A stretch of DNA of 64,000 nt from Paraburkholderia caffeinitolerans (GTDB lineage Bacteria; Pseudomonadota; Gammaproteobacteria; Burkholderiales; Burkholderiaceae). Every line of letters starts with the position of its first letter. The stretch's first letter is position 1. Below, piece by piece: positions 1 through 8,921 of the stretch. The stretch is from assembly GCF_902859945.1 (NCBI RefSeq), contig NZ_CADIKL010000015.1:62001-126000 (forward strand). Reading direction: 5' to 3'. The notes below the pieces were generated by a model. The model saw nothing but the letters and a program-made list of their open reading frames with translations, was not told where the DNA came from and searched no databases. A program made the position numbers and the translations under genes.

Positions 1-414
1 CCCGCTGCGGAGCAGCTGTTCCGCGCACGCTTTCGTGAACAAATTCGCGAGCACTCGGGAAAGCATGCGGGCGCATTTCATTCGGCGGGCCTGCGCGCTC
101 GCAACGGCGACGACATGGACCCGGTGATGCAGCGCTTGCTCACGGAGCGCGGCGTGGAAGTGGGTGAGCATCGCTCGCGCCGCCTCACGTCGCGCCTCGT
201 GCGCCGCGCCGACCTCGTGCTCGTGACGGAGCGCCATCAGGTGAGCGCCGTCGAGCGAATTGAGCCGTCCGCGCGCGGCAAAGTGTACGCGCTCGGTAAT
301 TGGGAAAACTCGGATGTCGTTGATCCGCATGGCCTCGACGAGGTCGCGTATCGCGAGAGTCTGGAGTTGATGGATCGACTGGTTAAGGGATGGCTGAGCC
401 GAATATGCCAATGA
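1..414 (+). CDS. bceD: Low-molecular-weight protein-tyrosine phosphatase, 3' part (BceD-like)
   Basis: The open frame runs in from the left edge, so the N-terminal CX5R catalytic loop is missing. The first visible residues (PAAEQLFR) are what normally follows that loop in LMW-PTPs. The rest fits the family: SAGL, a G-x-x-x-x-x-H-x-S-R stretch, RRADLVLV, and a late DP (VDPHG) carrying the general-acid aspartate. The family role is to dephosphorylate the C-terminal tyrosines of the cognate autokinase, here the neighbouring bceF product, and so tune polymer export. The stop overlaps the bceE start in an ATGA, implying translational coupling. Function is inferred from family and position; the fragment itself is unambiguous. 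Confidence 0.9.
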   Translation, partial: PAAEQLFRARFREQIREHSGKHAGAFHSAGLRARNGDDMDPVMQRLLTERGVEVGEHRSRRLTSRLVRRADLVLVTERHQVSAVERIEPSARGKVYALGNWENSDVVDPHGLDEVAYRESLELMDRLVKGWLSRICQ

Positions 415-1583
415 GAAAACTCAATCTAATGACTGCTCTTGCGTTGAGCGCCTTCGTTGCTGCGTGTTCCACGGCGCCAGGCAACTACCTCGACACCTCG
501 AACCTGAAGGAAGAGCAGAACAATCAGCCGCAGAAGCAGTACGACGTGCATCTGATTACTTCGCAGCTCGTCATGGATCAGGCGCAGGCCGCGATGAGCC
601 AGAAGGCCCCGCTGCCGCCGAGCAAGTACGCAAACACGGCCGACTACACGTATCACATCGCGCCGCAGGACATTCTCGGCGTGACGGTCTACGACCACCC
701 CGAGCTTTCGACGCCGCAGGGCTCGACTTTCTCGTCGGGCGGCAACACTACGCAGACGGTGGGTCAGGCGCTCACGCAGCCGTACACCAACGCGCTGCCG
801 GGCGAGGCCGACCCATACGGGCAGACCGTGGCCAAGGACGGCACGATCTACTTCCCGTTCGTGGGCCGCGTGAAGGCGGCGGGCAAGACGCCCGGCCAGC
901 TGCGCGATCAGCTCGCTTCGGGGCTCGGGCCGTACATCAAGAACCCGCAGGTGGACGTGCGCGTGCTCGCCTACCGCAGCCAGAAAGTGCAGGTCACCGG
1001 CGACGTGAAGACGCCGGGCCCGCTCGCGATGAGCGACGTGCCGCTTACGCTTGTCGACGCGATCACGCGCTCGGGCGGCACCACTGACGGCGCCGATATC
1101 AACCGCGTGCGCCTCACGCGCAACGGCAAGCTCTACGTGCTCGATGCGAACGCCTTGCTCGACGGCGGCGACACGACCCAGAACGTGGTGCTGCAGGACG
1201 GTGACATTGTCAACATCCCGGACCGCAACGACAGTCGCGTGTTCGTGATGGGCGAAGTGAAGACGCCGACCCAGACCACGCTCGTGCGCGGCAAGCTCAC
1301 CATTGCCGACGCGCTCACGACGGCCGGCGGCATTCTCGACACCGATGCGAACCCGCGCCAGATCTTCGTGATGCGCGGCATGAAAGACAACCCAACCCAG
1401 CCGGAGATTTACCGACTCGATATGACCAAGCCCGACGCGATCATGCTGTCGTCGCAATTCCAGCTCAAGCCGCTGGATGTCGTGTACGTCGGCACCGCCG
1501 CCTCGGCCACCTTCAACCGTGTGTTGCAGCAGGTATTGCCGACCATCCAGACGGTCTTCTACCTGAAGCAGCTCACGCGCTAA
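411..1583 (+). CDS. bceE: Wza-like outer-membrane polysaccharide export lipoprotein (BceE)
   Basis: With the ATG at 411 the protein is 390 residues and starts with a short lipoprotein signal ending in a VAAC lipobox (Cys19). A poly-export domain follows (YHIAPQDILGVTVYDHPEL region), then two SLBB-type segments, one around VQVTGDVKTPG and one around VFVMGEVKTPT. This is the arrangement of the Wza/OPX channel through which group 1-type capsules and EPS leave the periplasm. An in-frame ATG at 390 would add seven residues, but the ATGA overlap with bceD and the compact signal favour 411. It sits between its phosphatase and kinase partners as in other bce loci. It should form an outer-membrane multimer working with BceF. 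Confidence 0.92.
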   Translation: MRKLNLMTALALSAFVAACSTAPGNYLDTSNLKEEQNNQPQKQYDVHLITSQLVMDQAQAAMSQKAPLPPSKYANTADYTYHIAPQDILGVTVYDHPELSTPQGSTFSSGGNTTQTVGQALTQPYTNALPGEADPYGQTVAKDGTIYFPFVGRVKAAGKTPGQLRDQLASGLGPYIKNPQVDVRVLAYRSQKVQVTGDVKTPGPLAMSDVPLTLVDAITRSGGTTDGADINRVRLTRNGKLYVLDANALLDGGDTTQNVVLQDGDIVNIPDRNDSRVFVMGEVKTPTQTTLVRGKLTIADALTTAGGILDTDANPRQIFVMRGMKDNPTQPEIYRLDMTKPDAIMLSSQFQLKPLDVVYVGTAASATFNRVLQQVLPTIQTVFYLKQLTR

Positions 1584-1634
1584 AAGCGCGCGAGCCATCT
1601 TTTCTCGCAACATGAATCAAAACGGGATCGAATC

Positions 1635-3866
1635 GTGAGTACGCAACAAGTCATCAGTCAGCCGGCCCCGGCGGCCCGCACAGAGGAAGAGGACGTCGTC
1701 CTCGGTCAGTTGCTGCGCGTCATTTTCGACGACATCGGCTGGCTCGTCATGATCGCGGCAGTGGTAATTGGCGCTGCCGTGTTCTATTGCTTCGTGGCCA
1801 AGCCGGTTTATACGGCCGACACGCAGGTCCGCGTCGAGCAGCAGGACTACACGTCCCAGGCGCTCACGCAGACGCAGTCCGGCGCGAACGTCACGAGCGG
1901 CCAGCAGGGTAGCCTGCCGACCGACGCCGAAATCCAGATGATCCAGAGCCGCAGCGTGCTCGAGCCGGTCGTCAAGCAGTTCAAGCTGAACTTCTCGGCC
2001 GCGCCGGTCACGCTGCCGGTGATCGGCAGCCTCGCCGCGCGTCTCGCGACGCCGGGCGAGCCCGCGCATCCGTGGTTCGGCCTCAAGGACTACGCGTGGG
2101 GCGGCGAGGTGCTCAACATCGACTCGATTCAGGTGGCGCCCGAGCTCGAAAGCAAGAAGCTCACGCTGACCGCGCTCGACGACAACCGCTACGTGATTTC
2201 CGGGCCCGACGGCGGCCGCCTGCTCGAAGGCACGGTGGGCCAGCGCGTGCAGGGCGGCGGCGTCACGCTGCTCGTGAACGAACTGAAGGCGCGTCCGGGC
2301 GAGCGCTTCAAGGTCATGCGCCTGAACGATCTGGACGCCGTCGCGGCCTTCCAGAGCGCCGTCAAGGTGCAGGAGCAGGGCAAGCAGACGGGCGTGATCG
2401 ACATCTCGCTCGAAGGCAAGGACCCGCAGGCTGCAGCCGATATCGCCAACGCGATTGCACAGTCGTATCTGCGCGAGCACGTGGCCAGCAAGCAAGCCGA
2501 CGCAAGCAAGATGCTCGACTTCCTGCGCAGCGAGCAGCCGCGCCTGAAGGCTGATCTCGAGCGTGCCGAAGCCGCGCTCACCGCGTATCAGAGCAAGTCG
2601 GGCTCGATCAACGCCAGCGACGAAGCGAAGATCTACCTCGACGGCAGCGTGCAGTACGAACAGCAGATTTCCGCGCTGCAACTGCAGATCGCTTCGCTCC
2701 AGCAGCGCTTTGGCGACCAGCACCCGGTGCTGATCGCGGCGCGCCAGCAGCTCGCGCAACTGCAAGGCGAGCGCGCGAAGTACGACACCAAGTTCCGCGA
2801 CCTGCCGGGCACCGAAGTGAAGGCCGTGCAGCTCCAGCGTGACGCGAAGGTGGCGGAAGACATCTACGTGCTGCTGCTCAACCGTATTCAGGAGCTTTCG
2901 GTGCAGCGCGTGGGCACGGGCGGCAACGTCCATATTGTCGACGTCGCGATGCGTCCGGGCGCGCCTGCGAAGCCGAAGAAGTTGCTCATCATTTCGGCTG
3001 CCACGATGCTCGGCCTTATTCTCGGCACCGGCTTCGTGCTGATGCGCCGGAACATGTTCAAGGGCATCGTCGATCCGGACCACATCGAGCGCACCTTCAA
3101 TCTGCCCGTCTACGGCCTCGTGCCGCTCTCGGCGGAGCAGGCCGCACTCGAAAAACGCGCTCCGACGCGTGGCGGTACGCGTCTGCGTGAAGTGCTCGCG
3201 AACGCGTCGCCCAAGGACCTCACGGTCGAAAGTCTGCGCTCGCTGCGCACCTCGCTGCAGTTCAGCGTGGCGGACGCGCACAATCGCGTCGTTGTCCTGA
3301 CCGGTTCGGTGCCGGGCGTGGGCAAGAGCTTTCTTACCGCGAACCTGGCCGTGCTGCTCGCTCACTCGGGCAAGCGCGTGCTGATGATCGACGGCGACAT
3401 GCGCCGCGGCGCACTCGAGCGCTATTTGGGCGGCTCGCAGGCCAATGGTTTCTCGGAACTGCTCTCGGGCCAGATCTCGCTGGACGAAGCGGTTCGCGCG
3501 ACCGAAGTGGACAACCTGCACTTCATCTCGTGCGGCCGCCGTCCGCCGAACCCGTCCGAGCTGCTGATGTCGCCGCGCCTGAACCAGTATCTCGAAGGGC
3601 TCGCGAAGCGCTACGACATCTTGCTGGTGGACACGCCGCCGGTGCTCGCCGTGACCGATGCCGCGATTCTGAGCAGCCATGCGGGATCGACGTTCCTCGT
3701 GCTGCGCTCGGGCATCCATACGGAAGCCGAGATTGCCGATACGCTCAAGCGTCTGCGCAATGCGGGCGTGCACGTGACCGGCGGGGTCTTCAACGGGGTG
3801 TCGGCGCGCGCGCACGGCAAGTACGCCTACGGCTACGATGCCGTGCAGGAATACCTGAGCGCCTGA
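1635..3866 (+). CDS. bceF: Wzc-like polysaccharide co-polymerase / bacterial tyrosine autokinase (BceF)
   Basis: 743 residues from a GTG start. Wzz-type N-terminal domain with a first membrane segment at about 34-55, a long coiled-coil-prone periplasmic part, and a second membrane segment at about 449-468. The cytoplasmic kinase has Walker A GSVPGVGKS (Lys564) and Walker B LLVDTPP (Asp666). The C-terminus has a tyrosine cluster (Tyr730, 732, 734, 740), the usual autophosphorylation tail. It controls chain length and export with the BceE channel and is the likely substrate of BceD. The GTG overlaps the stop of an eight-codon open frame starting at ATG 1612 (GTGA), with GGGA seven bases upstream, so coupling to that leader is possible. 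Confidence 0.93.
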   Translation: MSTQQVISQPAPAARTEEEDVVLGQLLRVIFDDIGWLVMIAAVVIGAAVFYCFVAKPVYTADTQVRVEQQDYTSQALTQTQSGANVTSGQQGSLPTDAEIQMIQSRSVLEPVVKQFKLNFSAAPVTLPVIGSLAARLATPGEPAHPWFGLKDYAWGGEVLNIDSIQVAPELESKKLTLTALDDNRYVISGPDGGRLLEGTVGQRVQGGGVTLLVNELKARPGERFKVMRLNDLDAVAAFQSAVKVQEQGKQTGVIDISLEGKDPQAAADIANAIAQSYLREHVASKQADASKMLDFLRSEQPRLKADLERAEAALTAYQSKSGSINASDEAKIYLDGSVQYEQQISALQLQIASLQQRFGDQHPVLIAARQQLAQLQGERAKYDTKFRDLPGTEVKAVQLQRDAKVAEDIYVLLLNRIQELSVQRVGTGGNVHIVDVAMRPGAPAKPKKLLIISAATMLGLILGTGFVLMRRNMFKGIVDPDHIERTFNLPVYGLVPLSAEQAALEKRAPTRGGTRLREVLANASPKDLTVESLRSLRTSLQFSVADAHNRVVVLTGSVPGVGKSFLTANLAVLLAHSGKRVLMIDGDMRRGALERYLGGSQANGFSELLSGQISLDEAVRATEVDNLHFISCGRRPPNPSELLMSPRLNQYLEGLAKRYDILLVDTPPVLAVTDAAILSSHAGSTFLVLRSGIHTEAEIADTLKRLRNAGVHVTGGVFNGVSARAHGKYAYGYDAVQEYLSA

Positions 3867-3900
3867 TGGTTTGCGCCTGATAACAATGGAGAAAAGCGCG

Positions 3901-4827
3901 ATGAAAGTGACCGTGCTCGTGCCAACGTATCGGCGTCCTGAAGATCTGGCGCGCTGCCTCTCCGCGCTGCTGCGCCAGGAGCGCACGCCCGATGAGATCG
4001 TGGTGGTGGCGCGCGCGGACGACGAAGCCACGCACGCCTGCCTCGCGGAGCACGTGACGCCTCGCGTGCTCAACGTGGTGGTCGCGACCGTGGATGAGCC
4101 GGGGCAGGTGGCCGCGCTCAACTGCGGCATCGAAGCGGCGACGGGCGACGTGATCGCCATCACCGACGACGATGCCGCGCCGCACGCCGATTGGGTCGCG
4201 CGCATCGCCGCGCATTTCGAAGCCGATGAGACGCTGGGCGCGCTCGGCGGCCGCGACTGGGTGCATGAAGAAGGCCGCGTGCTCGACGGCGAGCGCGAAC
4301 TCGTGGGGCGCGTGCAACCGACGGGCCGCATCGTCGGCAATCATCACCTGGGCGTGGGCGAAGCGCGCGAAGTCGATCTGCTCAAGGGCGCGAACATGAG
4401 CTACCGGCGCGCCGCGATTGGCGAGCTGCGCTTCGACCGCCGCTTGCGCGGCACCGGTGCGCAGACGCACAACGACATGGCGTTCAGCATGGGCGTGAAG
4501 CGCGCGGGCTGGAAGCTCGTGTACGACCCGCGCGTGGCTGTCGACCATTTTCCCGCGCCGAGGCCCGGCGAAGATCCGCGCAACGCGCAGACGCTCGCCT
4601 CGATCCGCAACGCCGCCTTCAATTTCCACCTGATCCTGCGCGGCAATCTCTCGCCGATGCATCGCGAGACCGCATGGTGGTGGTGGGCGCTGATTGGCAC
4701 CCGGGTGTATCCGGGCCTGCTGCATACGGGTATCGGCGCATTGCGCGCCGGCTCGCCCGCGGTTGCGTTCGCGCGCTGGCGCGCGGTGCGCGGCGGCGCA
4801 CGCGAGGCGCGCCGCGCAATCGCCTGA
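3901..4827 (+). CDS. bceG: Family 2 glycosyltransferase (BceG)
   Basis: 308 residues. The N-terminus (MKVTVLVPTYRRPEDL) is the standard GT2 opening. A DDD triplet at residues 89-91 in AITDDDAAP supplies the nucleotide-sugar/metal site, and a later KGANMSYRR stretch matches the GT2 acceptor loop. The C-terminus has a Trp-rich hydrophobic patch that may touch the membrane. I chose ATG 3901 because GGAGAAA lies just upstream; TTG 3871 and ATG 3886 are in frame but less well placed. It should add one sugar to the undecaprenyl-linked repeat unit; which sugar cannot be read from sequence. Position after bceF matches bceG of the cepacian locus. Confidence 0.85.
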   Translation: MKVTVLVPTYRRPEDLARCLSALLRQERTPDEIVVVARADDEATHACLAEHVTPRVLNVVVATVDEPGQVAALNCGIEAATGDVIAITDDDAAPHADWVARIAAHFEADETLGALGGRDWVHEEGRVLDGERELVGRVQPTGRIVGNHHLGVGEAREVDLLKGANMSYRRAAIGELRFDRRLRGTGAQTHNDMAFSMGVKRAGWKLVYDPRVAVDHFPAPRPGEDPRNAQTLASIRNAAFNFHLILRGNLSPMHRETAWWWWALIGTRVYPGLLHTGIGALRAGSPAVAFARWRAVRGGAREARRAIA

Positions 4828-4902
4828 AGCATCTGAAGTACCGCTTGTGTAGTTTGGGGTGCTTCTGGCGCATTTTGTAATCGATTCAACGGAGGACCTC
4901 GA

Positions 4903-6084
4903 ATGAGCGGTACGCAAGTCCACGTTCACCTCTTTTATGGCGCCGATCCGCGCCGTTACCGCAAGGGTGAGAACATTGGCTCCCTTTACGGCTATCACCA
5001 CGCTGAGTCCGAGGAATTCGCGCTCAACTACGCCAAGGATGCGAGCGAAGGCGCGCCCGTGCGCCTCGTGCGCCGCGCGCTGAAGGCAGCGCTTGGCTTC
5101 GACTTCATTCACGCATGGCGCAATCGCCGTGCGATTCTCGATTCGGACGTGATCTGGACGCACACGGAACAAGAGCACCTGGCCGTGGCGATGGTGCTGC
5201 TCATGCACGCGAAGAAGGGCGGCGCGCGTCCGCTGCTGCTTGCGCAGAGCGTGTGGCTGCTCGACCGCTGGCCCGGCTACGGCGCGCTGCGCCGCGCGCT
5301 CTATCAGCGCTTGCTCAAGCGCGCGGACCTGCTGACCACGCTCGCGAGCGAGAACGCCGCGCTGTGCGGTGATTTTTTCGGCCGCAGCGCGCGTCACGTG
5401 CTGTATGGCCTGAACACCAAGGACTTTCCGCTGCGTCCGCCTTCGCACTGGAAGCCGAATACGCCTGTGCGCGTGGCCGGCATCGGCAACGATCGCGACC
5501 GCGACTGGACCACGCTGGTGGGCGCGCTCGGCAACGACGCGCGCTATCAGGTGCGCATCGCCACGCGCAGACGCATGCCGGCGTCGGTGCGCGCGTCTAA
5601 CGTGGAGATCGTGAGCGTGTCCGGCATCCAGCAGCAGCACGCGCTGTATGAGTGGGCGGACATCATCGTCGTGCCGCTGCGGCCCAATACGCACGCGTCG
5701 GGCATCACCGTGATGCTCGAAGCGGCGGCGCTCGGCAAGCCGATGATCGTGACGAAGGTAGGCGCGCTCGAAGATTACTTCGACGAACAGGCCGCGTTCT
5801 ACGTCGAGCCGTTCAACGCCGAGCAACTGCGCGAAGCCGTGAACGCGCTCGTCGACGATCCCAAACGCGCGCTCGCCCAGGCGCGCGAGGCCTGCGAGCA
5901 ACTGTGCACGCGCGATCTCACGACCGAGAATTTCGCGCGCCAGCATGCGCAACTCACGCGCGAGATGCTGCGCGAGCGCGATCCGCGCGTGGCGCGGCCC
6001 GCGCATGCGGGTGCGCGCCCGGTGGGACAAACCGCGGGGCAAACCGCTGGGCAAGCGGCGAATCAGACTGCGGGCCGGGTGTAA
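4903..6084 (+). CDS. bceH: Glycosyltransferase, GT4-like C-terminal domain (BceH)
   Basis: 393 residues, ATG with GGAGG seven bases upstream. The C-terminal half carries a GT4-like donor-binding segment (GITVMLEAAALGKPMIVT). The N-terminal half is less conserved and begins VHLFYGADPRRY. It probably adds a sugar in cepacian repeat-unit assembly; the linkage is unknown. The extreme C-terminus is odd: four consecutive 12-bp units at 6025-6072 encode GQTA, GQTA, GQAA and NQTA, a low-complexity tail that may vary in length between strains. bceI begins two bases after the stop. Confidence 0.82.
   Translation: MSGTQVHVHLFYGADPRRYRKGENIGSLYGYHHAESEEFALNYAKDASEGAPVRLVRRALKAALGFDFIHAWRNRRAILDSDVIWTHTEQEHLAVAMVLLMHAKKGGARPLLLAQSVWLLDRWPGYGALRRALYQRLLKRADLLTTLASENAALCGDFFGRSARHVLYGLNTKDFPLRPPSHWKPNTPVRVAGIGNDRDRDWTTLVGALGNDARYQVRIATRRRMPASVRASNVEIVSVSGIQQQHALYEWADIIVVPLRPNTHASGITVMLEAAALGKPMIVTKVGALEDYFDEQAAFYVEPFNAEQLREAVNALVDDPKRALAQAREACEQLCTRDLTTENFARQHAQLTREMLRERDPRVARPAHAGARPVGQTAGQTAGQAANQTAGRV
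6025..6072 (+). repeat. In-frame 12-bp tandem repeat at the 3' end of bceH
   Basis: Four 12-base units read as codons GGx-CAA-ACC-GCx or close variants and encode GQTA, GQTA, GQAA and NQTA. Because the unit is a multiple of three, copy-number change would alter tail length without a frameshift. Confidence 0.8.
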
Positions 6085-6086
6085 TC

Positions 6087-7625
6087 ATGCGTATTCCGTC
6101 CGCTGCTCCCGCACCCGCACCGGCTCCGCGCCAGCCTGTCCCGCGCTTCAACGCGCCGGTCATGCCGGCGGCGCCCGCTGCGCCAGCGCCGCGCCAGCGT
6201 TCGGCGCTGCGCCGCGCGATGGGCCGCGACACGCTGCCCGTGATCGCGCTGTGGGCCTTCACCACGCTGCTGATTCTCGCGCACCAGGGCACGGTGCTCA
6301 CGCTCGCGTTTCCGGTGCTCGCCATCGCCGTGGGCTTTTGGCTCTACTTCGTGAATCCGGTCCGCTATATCGGCTTCATGTGGTGGCTGTGGTTCCTGAG
6401 CCCCGAAGTGCGCCGCCTCGCCGACTTCGGCAAGGGCGGCTTCACGCCCACCAGCCTGATTCAGGTCGCGCCGCTCGCGGTCACGATGATCAGCGGGCTG
6501 TCGCTGCTGCGCTACTACCCGGTGCTCGCGCAGCGCCGTGGATTGCCGATCGTGCTCACGCTGCTCGGCATCGGCTATGCATTCGTGGTGGGCGTGGTCG
6601 CGAGCGGCCCGGCCGCCGCTGTCTATGACCTTGCGAACTGGATCTATCCGATCCTGATCGGCTTTCACATCATGGTGCTCACGCGTCAGTATCCCGAGAC
6701 GCGCGACACCATTGTGAACACCTTCATCTACGGCATGCTCGTGATGGGCGCCTACGGCCTCATCCAGTTCTTCATCATGCCGCCGTGGGACGCCATGTGG
6801 ATGATCGGCTCCGACATGAACTCGCAGGGCGATCCGGTGCCGCTCGGCGTGCGCGTGTTCAGCACGATGAATTCCTCGGGCCCGTTCGCCTTCGCGATGA
6901 TGGGCGCGATGGTGCTCGTGATGGCCGCGAAGCATCGCGTGCGCTGGATTGCGGCGGCGTTCGGCTTCTTCTCGTTCGCGCTCTCGCTGGTGCGCTCGAC
7001 CTGGGGCGGCTGGGCGATCGCGATGGTGATCCAGCTGGCGAAGTCGAGCAACAAGGTGCGCATCCGCATCATTGTGAGCGCGCTGGTGCTCGCGGGCGTG
7101 TGCGTGCCGCTGCTCACCTTCGGCCCGGTGGCCGACCGCATGCAGCAGCGTCTGGATTCGCTCGTGAACCTCAAGGACGACCAGAGCTACGCGGCGCGTA
7201 ACCAGTTCTACGCCGACTTCGCGAAAAAGGCCTTCACCGATGTGACGGGCGAGGGTCTCGGCGCCACCGGCGCGTCGACCAAGCTTTCCAGCAATAACGG
7301 CCAGCTCGGCCAGTACGGCAGTTTCGACAGCGGCGTGATGAACATTCCGTTCGTGCTCGGCTGGCCCGGCACGCTGATGTACTTGTCCGGCGTGCTGTGG
7401 CTCATTGTGCGCGCGCTGCGCATCGCGCTGCGCATGCCTGACGACCGCTATGTGTGCGCGTGCCTGAGCCTCACGGTGTCGATCTTCGCCATGCTCGTGT
7501 TCACCAACTCGCTGGTCGGCACGGGCGGTCTGCTGCTGTTTTCGAGTGTGTTTTCCATTCTCAGCGCGGGACACTGGAGCAAGCTGACTCGCCTCCAGGC
7601 CCGCAACATGGAGGTCTCCGATTGA
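6087..7625 (+). CDS. bceI: Wzy-like O-antigen/EPS polymerase (BceI)
   Basis: 512 residues from ATG 6087. After a Pro/Ala-rich cytoplasmic N-terminus of about 45 residues it is almost wholly hydrophobic with roughly ten or more membrane segments. A large hydrophilic loop at about residues 350-430 (the LKDDQSYAARNQFYADF region) is followed by further membrane segments. This is the O-antigen ligase/polymerase topology; Wzy proteins are recognised by topology more than by motifs. In this locus it is the only candidate for polymerising flipped repeat units in the periplasm. The frame stays open upstream into bceH, but that part is antisense-free overlap with a real gene and is not credible as coding. 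The stop overlaps the TTG start of bceJ. Confidence 0.83.
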   Translation: MRIPSAAPAPAPAPRQPVPRFNAPVMPAAPAAPAPRQRSALRRAMGRDTLPVIALWAFTTLLILAHQGTVLTLAFPVLAIAVGFWLYFVNPVRYIGFMWWLWFLSPEVRRLADFGKGGFTPTSLIQVAPLAVTMISGLSLLRYYPVLAQRRGLPIVLTLLGIGYAFVVGVVASGPAAAVYDLANWIYPILIGFHIMVLTRQYPETRDTIVNTFIYGMLVMGAYGLIQFFIMPPWDAMWMIGSDMNSQGDPVPLGVRVFSTMNSSGPFAFAMMGAMVLVMAAKHRVRWIAAAFGFFSFALSLVRSTWGGWAIAMVIQLAKSSNKVRIRIIVSALVLAGVCVPLLTFGPVADRMQQRLDSLVNLKDDQSYAARNQFYADFAKKAFTDVTGEGLGATGASTKLSSNNGQLGQYGSFDSGVMNIPFVLGWPGTLMYLSGVLWLIVRALRIALRMPDDRYVCACLSLTVSIFAMLVFTNSLVGTGGLLLFSSVFSILSAGHWSKLTRLQARNMEVSD

Positions 7626-8872
7626 GAGTCGCAATCGTCACGCATGTGGTGCGCCACAACGACGGCCAGGGGCGCGTCAATCATGAAATCGCGCGCGCGG
7701 CCCTCGACGAAGGGTTCGAGGTCACGCTGGTGGCTTCGCATGTCGCGCCGGAACTGGCTGCGCATCCGAAAGTGAAGTGGGTGCCGGTGCAGCCTTCGCG
7801 CCTGTGGCCCACCAATCTGCTGCGCCAGCAGGTGTTCGCGCTCAAGAGCGCGCTGTGGCTGCGCCGCCATCGCCGCGAATACGACGTGCTGCATGTGAAC
7901 GGCTTCATTACCTGGGCCCACGCCGACGTCAACACCGCGCACTTCGTGCACGGCGGCTGGGGGCGCAGCAAGTATTACCCATTCGGGCTCACGCGCGGCG
8001 TGTGGTCGGCGTACCAGTTCATCTATACGCGTGCGAATGCGGTGCTCGAGCGCTGGGCCTACCGGCGCTCGCGCGTGATCGCAGCCGTCTCGCGCAAGGT
8101 CGCCGACGAGATCGTCGCTTCGGGCGGCAATCCGGTCGAGCGGCTCGACGTGATCTACAACGGCGTGGACACGCGCGGCTTCGCCTCGGCCAGCGCCGAC
8201 CGCGCGAAATTCGAGCTGCCGGAAGACAAGTTCTTCCTGCTGTTCGTGGGCGATCTGCGCACGCCGCGCAAGAACCTCGGCACCGTGCTACAGGCGCTCA
8301 AGCAACTCCCCGAGCGCGTGCATCTGGCGGTGGCGGGCTACCTGCCCGGCAGCCCGTACCCCGAGATGGCGCGCGAACTGGGCATTGCCTCGCGCGTGCA
8401 TTTTCTCGGCCTCGTGCGCGAGATGCCGGTGCTGATGCGCAGCGTCGATGCCTATGTATTTCCTTCGCGCTACGAAGCAATGAGCCTCTCGCTGCTGGAG
8501 GCGATGGCGGCGGGCCTGCCCGTGGTCACCGCGCAGACGGCGGGCGGGGCCGAAATCATCACACCCGATTGCGGCATCGTGCTTGACGATCCGGACGACG
8601 CGCCGGCGCTCGCCAACGCGATCCTGCAACTCGCGGACGACACGCCGCGCCGTCTCGCGATGGGCGAGGCCGCCGCAAACCTCGCGGGCGAATTCGGCTG
8701 GGCGCGCATGGCCGCGCAATACATCGCGCTCTATCGCCAACTGGCGGGCGACGCGGGCGCGGTAGTGCGCAATGAGGTGCGCAGCGACATGCATAACGAA
8801 GCACGGGACTCACAGCGAGGCGCGGAACGCGGCTTCGCGGCGGCGCCGCTGCAGCGCGCCGAGAATCCCTGA
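7622..8872 (+). CDS. bceJ: Family 4 glycosyltransferase (BceJ), TTG start
   Basis: 416 residues. The start is TTG at 7622, giving MRVAIVTHVV; GGAGG at 7611-7615 is six bases upstream and no nearby ATG fits. The TTG overlaps the bceI stop, so the two are coupled. The fold is GT4: an N-terminal Rossmann half, then VIYNGVDTRGF, then an EX7E motif (EAMSLSLLE) followed by AMAAGLPVVTAQTAGGAE. The last 40 residues are Arg/Glu/Ala-rich and probably disordered. It should transfer one sugar of the cepacian repeat unit. Confidence 0.87.
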   Translation: MRVAIVTHVVRHNDGQGRVNHEIARAALDEGFEVTLVASHVAPELAAHPKVKWVPVQPSRLWPTNLLRQQVFALKSALWLRRHRREYDVLHVNGFITWAHADVNTAHFVHGGWGRSKYYPFGLTRGVWSAYQFIYTRANAVLERWAYRRSRVIAAVSRKVADEIVASGGNPVERLDVIYNGVDTRGFASASADRAKFELPEDKFFLLFVGDLRTPRKNLGTVLQALKQLPERVHLAVAGYLPGSPYPEMARELGIASRVHFLGLVREMPVLMRSVDAYVFPSRYEAMSLSLLEAMAAGLPVVTAQTAGGAEIITPDCGIVLDDPDDAPALANAILQLADDTPRRLAMGEAAANLAGEFGWARMAAQYIALYRQLAGDAGAVVRNEVRSDMHNEARDSQRGAERGFAAAPLQRAENP

Positions 8873-8921
8873 CGCCTTGATGCCCAACGCGGGCACGGCA
8901 AGGACACGATAAGGACACGAA

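Noticed and set aside
5652..6086. Upstream extension of the bceI frame
   Set aside because: It lies wholly over bceH and is Arg/Ala-rich; the polymerase start at 6087 directly follows bceH.
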